Source: an uncultured Bacteroidales bacterium (GTDB lineage Bacteria > Bacteroidota > Bacteroidia > Bacteroidales > Paludibacteraceae). From it: a DNA stretch of 56,081 nucleotides. Each line of letters starts with the position of its first letter. Position 1 is the first letter of the stretch. Under the pieces are notes generated by a model. The model was not told the origin of the DNA. It did not search any database and was given only the letters and a program-made list of their open reading frames with translations. Positions 1 to 8,563 of this stretch are shown piece by piece. The DNA lies in the NCBI GenBank assembly GCA_934725535.1, contig CAKVBV010000005.1:1-56081 (forward strand), written 5' to 3'. The translations under genes were made by a program, and so were the position numbers.

Positions 1-1214
1 CACCCGAAGTAGTGGATGATATACAGGACAAGTTGGCTTTTCCTGAACACCACGTATTAAAGAAGAGTTTTGCCCGTACTAACCTCAGTTACGTAGTTCG
101 CCATACCAACAAGAAGGCGGATGAGATAGTGCATATACTGAATAAGGTGCAGGGCTCGGCCATCGTATATGTGCGTAACAGACAACGCACAAAAGAGTTA
201 GCCGGATACTTGATAGCACAAGGACTCTCCGCAGACTACTACCACGCAGGACTGACCCCCGCAGAACGCACAGCCAAGCAAAGCAGTTGGAAAACAGGAC
301 AGGTGCGTGTGATTGTCTGTACGAACGCCTTTGGCATGGGGATAGACAAGCCGGATGTACGTATAGTGATTCATCACGACTTGCCTGACACCATAGAGGC
401 ATACTTTCAAGAGGCTGGACGTGCAGGACGTGATGAGAAGCAGGCGTATGCCGTATTGCTCTATGATGTGTCCGACAAGACCAAGGCGCGCAAGCGCATA
501 GGGGACAACTACCCGCCAAAAGCCTTTGTGGAAGAGGTCTATCAGAAGACGTGTGACTATCTCAGTGTGGGAGCGGGTAGTGGACGTGGGCATACGTTCT
601 TCATAGATATGAACGACCTGTGCCGTGTGATGCACTTGCCGATGCTCCCCGCGTATTCTGCCCTGCACCTGCTTACACAAGCGGGATACATTGACTTTCA
701 GGTAGAACAGGAGATACAGCCCCGTGTGCAGATACGTGTGCCGAGACGCGAGATGGGGGATTACGCATTGAGCCCCACGCAAGAACAGTTGCTGGAGTGG
801 CTAATGCGGCATTACCCGGGGATATTTACGGACTTGCAGTATATTCACGGACTAAGTAAGATAGGGAAATCCATTGCCGCTATGGCGGGCAAAGAAAGGG
901 TGAATATCGACTATCACACCCTGTTGGTGTCGTTGGCACAACGGCATATAATCACTTACATACCACGTGAGGTCGCTAACACGCTTACTTTCACACGTGA
1001 CAGGCAGACAGATATACATCTGCCCGTATCTGTGTACGAAGACAGGCAGACACGCTATGTAGAACGGCTGAAAGCTATGGTGGAGTATGCAGAGAACCGG
1101 CAGTTTTGTCGCTCGCAACTGCTATTGGCATACTTCGGTGAAACCGATGCTCCCACTTGTGGCACCTGTGATGTCTGTATAGCAATGAAAAAACAGCAAC
1201 GCTCCACTGAGTAA
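1..1214 (+). CDS. recQ: RecQ-family ATP-dependent DNA helicase, 3' part (5' end outside window)
   Basis: A 3'-to-5' DNA helicase of the RecQ family, used in recombination and fork repair. The frame is open from the first base, so the N-terminal lobe with the Walker motifs lies upstream of the window; 403 codons are visible. The second helicase lobe shows motif V (NAFGMGIDKPDVR) and the arginine-finger motif VI (YFQEAGRAGRD). At the extreme C-terminus four cysteines (one before RSQLLLAYFGE, then CGTCDVC) form the zinc cluster. In E. coli RecQ this cluster sits just after the helicase core and is followed by winged-helix and HRDC domains; here it ends the protein, and I see no HRDC domain. That arrangement occurs in other Bacteroidota RecQ proteins as far as I recall. 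It converges on the glycosyltransferase gene 45 bp away. The family is certain; the exact paralogue is less so. Confidence 0.93.
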   Translation, partial: PEVVDDIQDKLAFPEHHVLKKSFARTNLSYVVRHTNKKADEIVHILNKVQGSAIVYVRNRQRTKELAGYLIAQGLSADYYHAGLTPAERTAKQSSWKTGQVRVIVCTNAFGMGIDKPDVRIVIHHDLPDTIEAYFQEAGRAGRDEKQAYAVLLYDVSDKTKARKRIGDNYPPKAFVEEVYQKTCDYLSVGAGSGRGHTFFIDMNDLCRVMHLPMLPAYSALHLLTQAGYIDFQVEQEIQPRVQIRVPRREMGDYALSPTQEQLLEWLMRHYPGIFTDLQYIHGLSKIGKSIAAMAGKERVNIDYHTLLVSLAQRHIITYIPREVANTLTFTRDRQTDIHLPVSVYEDRQTRYVERLKAMVEYAENRQFCRSQLLLAYFGETDAPTCGTCDVCIAMKKQQRSTE

Positions 1215-1259
1215 CACCTTAATACACCTTAAAAACAGCGATACAGAGAGAACATCGGT

Positions 1260-2522
1260 TCATCGATGGTTGTCAATGACCTGTTCGTAGATGCGGCGTA
1301 CTTTGAGTCCTGCATCGTACCAGCGGATATTGTTGACCTCTTCGCGTCCGAGCGTGTGGAGGGACTCATACATGGCGGGGTAGGTGACGATGCCGTAGAT
1401 GGCGTCCGCCATGGCTTCGATGTCCCAGTAGTCAATCTTGATGGCATGGCTCAGGATTTCGGCGCAGCCCGATTGCTTGCTGATGATAGAGGGCGTGCCT
1501 ACCTGCATTGCCTCCAGTGGCGAGATGCCAAATGGTTCGCTGACGCTGGGCATGACATAGACGTCGCTTTCGGCGAGCATCTCCTGCACCTGTCTGCCTC
1601 GGAGGAAGCCTGTGAAATGGAACCTGTCGGCAATGCCACGCTGTGCCACAAGGTCAATCATCTTGTCCATCATATCGCCGCTACCAGCCATCACGAAACG
1701 TACGCCCTTGGTCTTCTGCAATACACGCGCAGCCGCCTCGACGAAGTATTCGGGTCCCTTCTGCATGGTGATGCGTCCGAGAAAGGTGACAATCTTGTCT
1801 TTGCGGGGCGTCTTGACGAAACTATCGGGGTCTTTGAGCGGTTCGACGGCGTTGTGCACTGTGCTGACCTTGGCGGGGTCCTGGTGGTACTTCTCGATGA
1901 CGATGTTGCGGGTCAGGTTGCTGACGCAGATGATATGGTCGGCTTCGTCCATACCGCGCTTCTCGATGGCATAGACAGTGGGGTTGACATTGCCGCGGCT
2001 GCGGTCGAAATCGGTGGCATGCACGTGGATGACCAGCGGTTTGCCGGAGATATGCTTGGCGAAGACGCCTGCGGGGTAGGTGAGCCAGTCGTGGCTGTGA
2101 ATGATGTCGAAATCAAGGCTGTTCGCGAGCACACTTGCCACTGCCTCGTAGTTGCCTATCTCCTCCAAGAGGTTGTCGGGGTACCGCCCCGAGAACGCCA
2201 CGCAGCCGAGGTCGTCGGTGCCGATGCGGGTGTAGTCGTAGCGTATGCCGTCGCGGTAGTGGAAATACTCCTCGGGCGACATACGTCCCTCCATGCGTTG
2301 GCGCACATAGTCGTAACTATTGTCTTTCCAGACGATGGGAATGCTGTTGGCCCCGATGATTTTGAGGAACGATTGGTCCTCGTCGCCCCACGGTTTGGGT
2401 ATGACGAAAGTGATGTGCATATCACCCTGCTCCGCCATACCGCGTGTGAGCCCGTAACTGGCAGTGCCTAACCCGCCGAGGATATGCGGGGGAAACTCCC
2501 AACCAAACATCAACGCTTTCAT
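1260..2522 (-). CDS. GT4 glycosyltransferase, glycogen synthase-like
   Basis: A GT-B fold, family 4 retaining glycosyltransferase of 420 residues, probably cytoplasmic and acting in storage alpha-glucan synthesis. The N-terminus MKALMFGWEFPPHILGG is the acceptor-side glycine-rich opening of glycogen-synthase-like GT4 enzymes. The second domain carries VTFLGRITMQKGPEYF and the donor-binding EX7E motif in SEPFGISPLEAMQVG. Its ATG overlaps the TGA of the debranching enzyme gene as ATGA (2519-2522), so the two are translationally coupled. The pairing with a debranching enzyme is the main reason to assign it to glycogen rather than to surface polysaccharide. The acceptor is inferred, not shown. 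Confidence 0.88.
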   Translation of the reverse strand: MKALMFGWEFPPHILGGLGTASYGLTRGMAEQGDMHITFVIPKPWGDEDQSFLKIIGANSIPIVWKDNSYDYVRQRMEGRMSPEEYFHYRDGIRYDYTRIGTDDLGCVAFSGRYPDNLLEEIGNYEAVASVLANSLDFDIIHSHDWLTYPAGVFAKHISGKPLVIHVHATDFDRSRGNVNPTVYAIEKRGMDEADHIICVSNLTRNIVIEKYHQDPAKVSTVHNAVEPLKDPDSFVKTPRKDKIVTFLGRITMQKGPEYFVEAAARVLQKTKGVRFVMAGSGDMMDKMIDLVAQRGIADRFHFTGFLRGRQVQEMLAESDVYVMPSVSEPFGISPLEAMQVGTPSIISKQSGCAEILSHAIKIDYWDIEAMADAIYGIVTYPAMYESLHTLGREEVNNIRWYDAGLKVRRIYEQVIDNHR

Positions 2523-4456
2523 ATCTCAAACTGCTTCAATGTGTTACATACTACAATCACTGCCGCCACACTGGGTGCGTAACTCATGCCTCCATGCCCT
2601 TTGTAGGGCGGGTTGCCATCGTAGAGTTCGTTGAGCGTGCCGATACAGAGTTCGCTCATCTCCGCCTCGTATCCGATGAGCAACCGGCGAATAAAACTCT
2701 CGCCTGAGTGCTGATACACACGCAGATACGCCTTGGCGTATGCAGCAATCGTCCATGGCCATACGGGTCCGTTGTGGTAGTTGCGGTCACGCTCCAACTG
2801 CCCACCTATATATATAGGTCGGTAGTCCCCGCTCTTTGGGGAGATGGTTCGCAGCCCCTTGGGGGTGTATAGTTCCTTGGTGCAGATGTCCACGACCGCT
2901 TTCTGCTGGTGCTTGTCAAGAGGAGAGTAGGGCAGTGACGCCGCTATTATCTGATTGGGGCGTACCTCCTTGTTGTGCTCCTCGGCGGTGACGTAGTCAT
3001 CAAGGTAAAAGCCGTTCCAGAAAGTGCTGACGAAAGCCTCTTTGGTTATCTCCGCCTGGTAGTCCATGAGGTCAGCCATCTGCTCGTGGTTCGTCAGTCG
3101 GAGCATGTCTGCCGCGAAGTGCAAGGCGTTGTACCACAATGCGTTGTGCTCTACCACGTAGCCTGTGCGCGGGGTGATGGGGCGACCGTTCTCTACGGCA
3201 CTCATCCATGTGGCGGGACGCTCGGTGCCGTCCACCCAGAGGAGTCCGTTGCTGTGCAGGAAAAGGCGCGGGTGCTGCTGCTTGCGGATGTAATTGACGA
3301 TGTCCACCACCAGTGTCCCATAGAGACGCGCTGCCTCTTCGACGGTGGTGTAGGAGGCATAGTCCTGTATCGCCTTGACGAACCAGAGCAGTGCATCCGG
3401 CTCGTCCATGCCGATGAGTTTGCAGGGCTTGCCGTCCATGAAGGCGCGCACCTCGTCCACGGCTGTCTTGTTGACAATAGCATCCCAGTATTCGGGTCGC
3501 CCGATGCCCATGGTGCACGCCGCCATCGAGATGAACTCCTCCCGTGCGGAGGCATGGAACCACGGGTAGCCTGCCAGAAGGTAGCACTTGTCGCCCTCGC
3601 GTTTGTAGAACTGCGCTGCCGAGTTCTTGAGGCATCCGAACATATTGTCCCGCGGTACGCGGCGTGCCAACTCTTTGATCCACAACGCTTTGAGAGTGCT
3701 TGGTTTCACCTCACTAATGCCTGCCGAGAATATAACACTCTCGCCACGCTTCATGGGCATCTCGAACCAGCCGGGCACCAACTGGTCCTCTTTGTAGTCG
3801 TAGCCGCGCTCCTGCTCCTTCTGATATTCTATTCCCTTGTACCACTGCGGGTTGTGTGTATATTCCACCCGTTTGGAGCACTGCATATACAATTCGGGGA
3901 ACTCCTCATACATACGGCACGCGCGTCCGTTCTGCACCTCGCGCATGTCGGAGTTGGCGCGGTCGTTCTCGTGTGTGAGTGTGTTCACACTACGGAAAGC
4001 CAAGAAGGGTTTCAGGCGCAGTGTGGTGGGCGAGTGTGCCTCCACTAATGTGTAGCGTATCAGCACCCGCGGCTCAAAACTGACGAGCATACGCTCCTTG
4101 GTCAGGATGACGCCACCCACACGGTAGGTGGTCTTGCTAATCACCTCACAATCAAACTCGCGTATATATTTGTGCCCGTTAGGGGAATATATGTTGTCGC
4201 CATACTTGTGGATACCGAGATTGAACTCCGCGCCGTGCTGAATCACTGTCTCGTCGAGGCTGCCGAGCAGCACGTAATTGTCCTCTGGCACCTGTTCCCA
4301 CAGCGGCACCACCAACTGTCCGTGGTACTTGCGCGTGTTGCAATCCACGATAGTCGTGGAGTTGTACGCGCCCGCACGGTTGGTGCGAATCATCTCCTTG
4401 CTCAGACTGCGCTCAAGATTGATGAGAAGCGTCTTGTCGAAATTAAGGTAACTCAT
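2519..4456 (-). CDS. Amylo-alpha-1,6-glucosidase-type glycogen debranching enzyme
   Basis: A 645-residue protein of the bacterial/archaeal glycogen-debranching family. The N-terminal beta-rich domain shows TNRAGAYNSTTIVDCNTRKYHG, the usual family opening. The C-terminal (alpha/alpha)6-barrel contains YHNGPVWPWTIAAYAKAY and GHGGMSYAPSVAAV. Family members remove alpha-1,6 branches from glycogen in the cytoplasm. The gene begins 4 nt after the guanylyltransferase gene and overlaps the glycosyltransferase gene by 4 nt, so all three should share one transcript from the promoter at 5630-5661. Confidence 0.9.
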   Translation of the reverse strand: MSYLNFDKTLLINLERSLSKEMIRTNRAGAYNSTTIVDCNTRKYHGQLVVPLWEQVPEDNYVLLGSLDETVIQHGAEFNLGIHKYGDNIYSPNGHKYIREFDCEVISKTTYRVGGVILTKERMLVSFEPRVLIRYTLVEAHSPTTLRLKPFLAFRSVNTLTHENDRANSDMREVQNGRACRMYEEFPELYMQCSKRVEYTHNPQWYKGIEYQKEQERGYDYKEDQLVPGWFEMPMKRGESVIFSAGISEVKPSTLKALWIKELARRVPRDNMFGCLKNSAAQFYKREGDKCYLLAGYPWFHASAREEFISMAACTMGIGRPEYWDAIVNKTAVDEVRAFMDGKPCKLIGMDEPDALLWFVKAIQDYASYTTVEEAARLYGTLVVDIVNYIRKQQHPRLFLHSNGLLWVDGTERPATWMSAVENGRPITPRTGYVVEHNALWYNALHFAADMLRLTNHEQMADLMDYQAEITKEAFVSTFWNGFYLDDYVTAEEHNKEVRPNQIIAASLPYSPLDKHQQKAVVDICTKELYTPKGLRTISPKSGDYRPIYIGGQLERDRNYHNGPVWPWTIAAYAKAYLRVYQHSGESFIRRLLIGYEAEMSELCIGTLNELYDGNPPYKGHGGMSYAPSVAAVIVVCNTLKQFEI

Positions 4457-4460
4457 TGAA

Positions 4461-5609
4461 TCAGTTGTATTTGGAGTCGTACTTCACTTCCGCGTCCATG
4501 CAGAACTGCCGTATCTGCTGTTCGGCGTCGCGTTTGCAAATCAGCAGTACGCCGTCCGACTCCGCCACTATCGTATCTTCCAGCCCCTGAATCACTGCCA
4601 GATGTCCTTCGGGCAGGGTTACGATATTGCCTTTGCTGTCGTAGTACATGGCATCGGCATGCAACGTAACATTCTGATTCTCATCTTTTTCACTCAACTC
4701 ATACAGTGAGCCCCATGTACCCAAATCGCTCCAGCCGAAGTCGCTCGGCATTACGTACACATTCTTTGCCTTTTCCATCACGCCGTAGTCAATCGACACA
4801 TTCGGGCAGGTGGGGAACATCTCTTGTATGAACGACTCTTCGTGGTCAGTGCCCATGCTGTCCTCGCCCGCAAGGAACTTCTCCACCACCTCGGGCAGGA
4901 ACTCACGGAAAGCGGCACGTATCGCACGCAGGTTCCATAGGAAAATGCCTGAGTTCCACAGGAAGTCTCCACTCTGCACAAACACTTTCGCCAACTCCAA
5001 TTCCGGCTTTTCGGTGAACGCACGTACCTTGCATATACTTCCTTCTTCCATGCCGCCTTCGCTTTCGGCTTGGATATAGCCGTAGCCCGTTTCGGGGCGT
5101 GTGGGCTTCATACCGAGGGTCAGCAGCGCGTCGTGGCCGCCGGTGAACTCAAAGCCACGGCGAATGGCATCTTGGAACTTGTCTTCTTGCAGTATCAGGT
5201 GGTCGCTCGGTGCTACCACTATGTTGGCATTCAGCCGGTCATCGTCCCATGGCACGCTCTTGTCCACATTGGCGCGCTGACGTACCATCGACTTGATGTG
5301 TGCTATCGCATACGCGATGCACGGGGCTGTATTGCGGCGCGCAGGCTCGCACAGTACCTGCTCCACAGTGAGGTCGGGTACCTGCTGAAGCACAGTCTCC
5401 AGATAACGTACATTGGTTACAATCAGCATATTCTCTATCGGCACCAGCGGACGGAACCTGTCCACCGTCATTTGCAACAGGCTTTTGCCCGTGCCGAAAA
5501 AGTCCAGAAACTGTTTGGGTTTGCTATTCCTACTGAACGGCCAAAAGCGGCTACCTACACCGCCAGCCATAATGACACAATAGTTATTGCTTATCATATC
5601 GGTATTCAT
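4461..5609 (-). CDS. manC: Mannose-1-phosphate guanylyltransferase
   Basis: Makes GDP-mannose from mannose-1-phosphate and GTP. The 382-residue protein has the nucleotidyltransferase signature AGGVGSRFWPFSR with the downstream lysine of KPKQFLDFFG, then CEPARRNTAPCIAYA and VVAPSDHLI. The length fits the short form, with no fused phosphomannose isomerase cupin domain. The start at 5609 lies about 20 nt below a perfect -33/-7 promoter, so the leader is very short; a second ATG at 5597 is possible. It heads a three-gene operon with the glycogen genes, an odd partner, since GDP-mannose feeds glycans rather than glycogen. Confidence 0.93.
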   Translation of the reverse strand: MNTDMISNNYCVIMAGGVGSRFWPFSRNSKPKQFLDFFGTGKSLLQMTVDRFRPLVPIENMLIVTNVRYLETVLQQVPDLTVEQVLCEPARRNTAPCIAYAIAHIKSMVRQRANVDKSVPWDDDRLNANIVVAPSDHLILQEDKFQDAIRRGFEFTGGHDALLTLGMKPTRPETGYGYIQAESEGGMEEGSICKVRAFTEKPELELAKVFVQSGDFLWNSGIFLWNLRAIRAAFREFLPEVVEKFLAGEDSMGTDHEESFIQEMFPTCPNVSIDYGVMEKAKNVYVMPSDFGWSDLGTWGSLYELSEKDENQNVTLHADAMYYDSKGNIVTLPEGHLAVIQGLEDTIVAESDGVLLICKRDAEQQIRQFCMDAEVKYDSKYN

Positions 5610-5629
5610 TATGTTTCATTTCACGCCTG

Positions 5630-5661
5630 CAAAGTTACTGAAAATTCCACATATTTGCAAA
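5630..5661 (-). promoter_or_regulatory. Bacteroidota-type promoter for the manC operon
   Basis: Reading leftward: TTTG at 5658-5661, a 20-nt spacer, then TAACTTTG at 5630-5637. This matches the primary sigma factor consensus of Bacteroidota exactly. Confidence 0.85.
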
Positions 5662-5748
5662 TAGAGGAAGTGCTTTTCGTGGCAAAAAGTGTGAGAAAAA
5701 TTTTATAATAATTTTAATAATCAGCGTGTTTTCGCAGGGCAACCACCC

Positions 5749-5792
5749 GCTATCCACTCGCTATCCTCCGCTTATCCTCTCGTTGGTGGTGT
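5749..5792. repeat. 11-nt periodic array (GCTATCC type)
   Basis: Units of exactly 11 nt, for example GCTATCCACTC followed by GCTATCCTCCG and CTTATCCTCTC. It lies in the 422-bp divergent gap between manC and nusB; the rest of that gap holds the two promoters and no convincing gene. The same unit recurs at 54371-54414 and, inverted, at 22911-22949. Confidence 0.8.
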
Positions 5793-5958
5793 GCATTTAG
5801 AACTATTTATAATCAATCCGTAGCGAAATGTGATTGTATGTAGTCGGGAGTGTCTTGGGATAATGAGTAACGGATAATCCTACCGTGAAGGGTACGATTC
5901 TTGATTCGGATGGGAAATGGTTGCAAAGCAGTTGTTTGCCTAATTATTGCGATGTGTG

Positions 5959-5990
5959 TTTGTGAGAGTGAAGTATTTTTTGTAATTTTG
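5959..5990 (+). promoter_or_regulatory. Bacteroidota-type promoter for nusB operon
   Basis: TTTG at 5959-5962, a 20-nt spacer and TAATTTTG at 5983-5990. It lies about 40 nt upstream of the chosen nusB start and inside the longer open frame, which argues for the downstream start. Confidence 0.85.
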
Positions 5991-6032
5991 CACGGAAATT
6001 GGCGTTTTGCCGAATGCATAGAAGATAGCGTA

Positions 6033-6974
6033 ATGATAAATAGGACATTGGTTAGGACGAAGGTAGTGCAGACATTGTTTGCGTACTACAAGGATGGGGA
6101 GAAGACTCCGCTCATGGCAAGGAAAGAGTTGCTGAAGAGTTTCTCGGACACGTACAGTTTGTATATGATGCTGCTCGCGTTCGCGTGCGAACTGACAGAC
6201 TACGCCGCGGAACAGATACGTGAAGCCAAGACGCGGGCGGCGGTGACTCATACCCACTATGAGCCGAACTACCGCTTTGTGAACAACCGTATCGCGCAGC
6301 AGTTGTTCAACAACCGCCGTTTGCGCAACTATATGGACGAGCAACACCTGCGTTGGGACACCGGTATGAATGCCGTGCATGCGTTCTACAAACAACTGAC
6401 AGACAGCGATGTATATAAGGAGTTCATGTCCGCCCCCAACGAGCCGACCTACGAAGATGAGAAGACGCTCTGGCGCAAGATATACACGATGTTGCCCAAC
6501 TTTGAGGACCTGTATGTGGCTCTCGAAGATATGGAGGTGGCACTCGACCAGTGTAACTGGACGACCGATGCGGACGTGATACTGACCTACGTGGTGAAGA
6601 CTATCAAACGCTTCAAGGAAGAGCGCGGCGACGATCAGGAATTGCTTGAGATGTTCGATACCGAGGCTGAACTGAACTTTGGCAAAGACCTGCTGCAACT
6701 GACGATAGAGCATGCCGACGAGTACAAGACTCTGATAGAAAAGGCTTTGCAGAACTGGAATGCGGAACGCCTCGCGTTTATGGACACCGTTATCCTGATG
6801 ACCGCATTGACAGAGATACTGGGCTTCAACGACATCGCATTGGAAGTGAGTATGAACGAGTACATCGAGATAGCCAAAGAGTATTCGGGCGAAAAGAGTT
6901 ACATATTCATCAACGGCGTACTCGACAGAGTGGTCAGCGACCTGAAGAAAGAGAATGCGTTGTTCAAAGTATGA
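6033..6974 (+). CDS. nusB: Transcription antitermination factor NusB
   Basis: NusB binds boxA RNA with S10 (NusE) and supports antitermination of rRNA transcription. The chosen product is 313 residues beginning MINRTLVRTKVVQTLFAYY. It is longer than E. coli NusB because of an N-terminal extension usual in Bacteroidota. The C-terminal part (NAERLAFMDTVILMTALTEIL, then EYIEIAKEYSGEKSYIFINGVLD) is the helical NusB core. The frame is open 44 codons further upstream, but that part covers the promoter and is not NusB-like, so I start at the ATG at 6033. yajC follows after 31 bp. Confidence 0.93.
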   Translation: MINRTLVRTKVVQTLFAYYKDGEKTPLMARKELLKSFSDTYSLYMMLLAFACELTDYAAEQIREAKTRAAVTHTHYEPNYRFVNNRIAQQLFNNRRLRNYMDEQHLRWDTGMNAVHAFYKQLTDSDVYKEFMSAPNEPTYEDEKTLWRKIYTMLPNFEDLYVALEDMEVALDQCNWTTDADVILTYVVKTIKRFKEERGDDQELLEMFDTEAELNFGKDLLQLTIEHADEYKTLIEKALQNWNAERLAFMDTVILMTALTEILGFNDIALEVSMNEYIEIAKEYSGEKSYIFINGVLDRVVSDLKKENALFKV

Positions 6975-6980
6975 ACAAAG

Positions 6981-7008
6981 TAATAGTTAATAGTTAATAA
7001 TTAATATG
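6981..7008 (+). repeat. 7-nt periodic leader ending in the yajC start codon
   Basis: Four heptads in a row: TAATAGT, TAATAGT, TAATAAT, TAATATG. The last one contains the ATG of yajC (7006-7008). Confidence 0.75.
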
Positions 7009-7362
7009 ATGCTGAATTTCATTTTATTGCAGGCACAAGGTGCTGCTGCCGGCGGGCAACAACAAAGTTCATGGACGTTCTGGATTATGATGATCCTTAT
7101 CTTTGTGGTGTTCTACTTCTTTATGATTCGTCCGCAAACCAAAAAGCAGAAAGAACTACAGAAACAACGTGATGCCATGAAGAAAGGCGACAAGGTTGTG
7201 ACAGCCGGTGGTATCTATGGCAATATCAAAGAGGTACAGGACAACGCCTTTATCATCGAGATAGCCAAAGACATCACCATCAAAGTGGACAAGGGTAGCG
7301 TTTATGCGTCTGCCGATGAGGCACAACAAGCCCCGAAGGACGAGAAGAAAGACAAGAAATAA
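7006..7362 (+). CDS. yajC: Preprotein translocase subunit YajC
   Basis: Small inner-membrane protein that associates with SecDF and the Sec translocon. The 118 residues show one membrane helix (about 25-45, WTFWIMMILIFVVFYFFMIRP) followed by the signature RPQTKKQKE and the soluble domain GDKVVTAGGIYGNI. It ends in a charged tail (PKDEKKDKK). The gene sits between nusB and the ybbR-like gene, a conserved neighbourhood in Bacteroidales. Confidence 0.95.
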   Translation: MMLNFILLQAQGAAAGGQQQSSWTFWIMMILIFVVFYFFMIRPQTKKQKELQKQRDAMKKGDKVVTAGGIYGNIKEVQDNAFIIEIAKDITIKVDKGSVYASADEAQQAPKDEKKDKK

Positions 7363-7370
7363 ACGTTTTT

Positions 7371-7546
7371 GTCGCGGGTCGGTCGGGAGTCTGTCGCGGG
7401 TCGATAGGGGGTTGATTGGGGATTGATTTGGGGGCGATGCGGAGTCGGCTATGGATGGGTGGTGAACCCATAATGAGCCGATAGTGAACCCATAATGAAC
7501 CCATAATGACCCCATAACGGACTCATAATGAACCGATAGCGAGCAA
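7371..7546. repeat. 11-nt periodic array, 16 uninterrupted units
   Basis: The longest array here: 176 nt split exactly into 16 units of 11 nt. The sequence drifts from GTCGCGGGTCG through ATAGGGGGTTG to ATAATGAACCC, while the phase never slips. It fills almost the whole gap between yajC and the ybbR-like gene. No gene or other signal is seen there. Confidence 0.85.
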
Positions 7547-7560
7547 GAAACGGAAAACGG

Positions 7561-8562
7561 TTGGATACGCAGCGCGAAACATGGGTTCGCCACGTGGCAG
7601 ATTGGCTGCGGGTGGCGAAGGTCTATGCCAGAAAGTTGTGGCAATGGTTGGTGAGGAAAGATTTGCTCACCTACTTGCTTTTTGTCGGGCTTGCCACGAT
7701 GGTGTGGTGGGGACGCGCGATGTCGTCGCAACGCGATACGGAGATAACCCTGCCTATCGTATATACGGATATTCCGCCACAGGTGGTGTTCGACGAACCG
7801 TTGCCCGAGGCGTTGCGTGTGAGTATCCGCGACAACGGCAAGCAGTTGCAGAAGATAGGCGGCAGCAAGCCCGTACTCACCCTGAATATGGCGACCCAAC
7901 TGACAGAGCAAGAGGGTACGGTGCATATCACCGCGGAGATACTCCGTCCGAAATTGCAGGACATGTTACCCGGCAGTACGGTGGTGCTGCAGGTGCAGCC
8001 CGAAGTGATTGAGGCGGGGTACCACAAGCAGGAGGAGAAAGATGTGGAGGTGCGGCTGATGGCTGAATGGACGCCTGCGCCGCAGTACCAGATGCGCAGC
8101 CTACCCGTTGTGGAACCCCAAACGGTGCGTGTTTACGGCAAGAAACAAGACCTGCGAGACCTGCGTTATATCGCAACGGAGTCGCTGAAGATAAAGGATA
8201 TCCGCGATACGATGCGCTGTACGGTGGGGCTGAATGTGCCTGAGGGATTGCGTGTGGTGCCGTCGAGCGTGAGTGTGCTGTTCGTGACGGAGCAGTTTAC
8301 GGAGAAATCGTTTACGTTGCCCGTGGAGACTTACGGTTGTCCCGAAGGGGAGTCGCTGCGGTTGTTCCCGCAGACGGTGACGGTTCAGGCGCGTGTGGGC
8401 ATGTCGCACTTCAACGATGTGCGGGAGGAGGATTTCCATGTGCTGTGCCATTTCCCGAAGGGCGAACAGGCATCGGTGCCCGTGGAGGTGGAGTGCGACA
8501 ATCCTTATGTAACGCGCGTGCGCGTGAACCCGAGTGAGTTGGAATATATCATTGAGAAATAG
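7561..8562 (+). CDS. YbbR/CdaR-like domain protein
   Basis: A 333-residue membrane-anchored protein. One hydrophobic helix (about residues 35-52, LTYLLFVGLATMVWWGRA) is followed by YbbR-type beta domains with the pattern DTEITLPIVYTDIPPQVVFDEPLPEALRVSIRDNGKQL. In Firmicutes, YbbR/CdaR regulates the CdaA cyclase; in Bacteroidota its role is not settled, and I see no cyclase gene nearby. The TTG at 7561 is the only plausible start ahead of the membrane helix, because an in-frame stop lies at 7537. In Bacteroides relatives coaE usually follows; here a DegT aminotransferase follows one base after the stop. Confidence 0.82.
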   Translation: MDTQRETWVRHVADWLRVAKVYARKLWQWLVRKDLLTYLLFVGLATMVWWGRAMSSQRDTEITLPIVYTDIPPQVVFDEPLPEALRVSIRDNGKQLQKIGGSKPVLTLNMATQLTEQEGTVHITAEILRPKLQDMLPGSTVVLQVQPEVIEAGYHKQEEKDVEVRLMAEWTPAPQYQMRSLPVVEPQTVRVYGKKQDLRDLRYIATESLKIKDIRDTMRCTVGLNVPEGLRVVPSSVSVLFVTEQFTEKSFTLPVETYGCPEGESLRLFPQTVTVQARVGMSHFNDVREEDFHVLCHFPKGEQASVPVEVECDNPYVTRVRVNPSELEYIIEK

Positions 8563-8563
8563 C

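Noticed and set aside
1266..2471. Long open frame on the plus strand, antisense to the GT4 gene
   Set aside because: It mirrors the codon pattern of the real gene, has low-complexity content and no family resemblance.
5901..6032. Longer N-terminus for NusB
   Set aside because: It covers both promoter boxes and has no NusB similarity.
7371..7546. CRISPR array
   Set aside because: Units are 11 nt, contiguous and imperfect, with no spacers and no cas genes in the window.
7363..7560. Riboswitch or structured leader for the ybbR-like gene
   Set aside because: The gap is explained by the 11-nt array; no known riboswitch core is visible.
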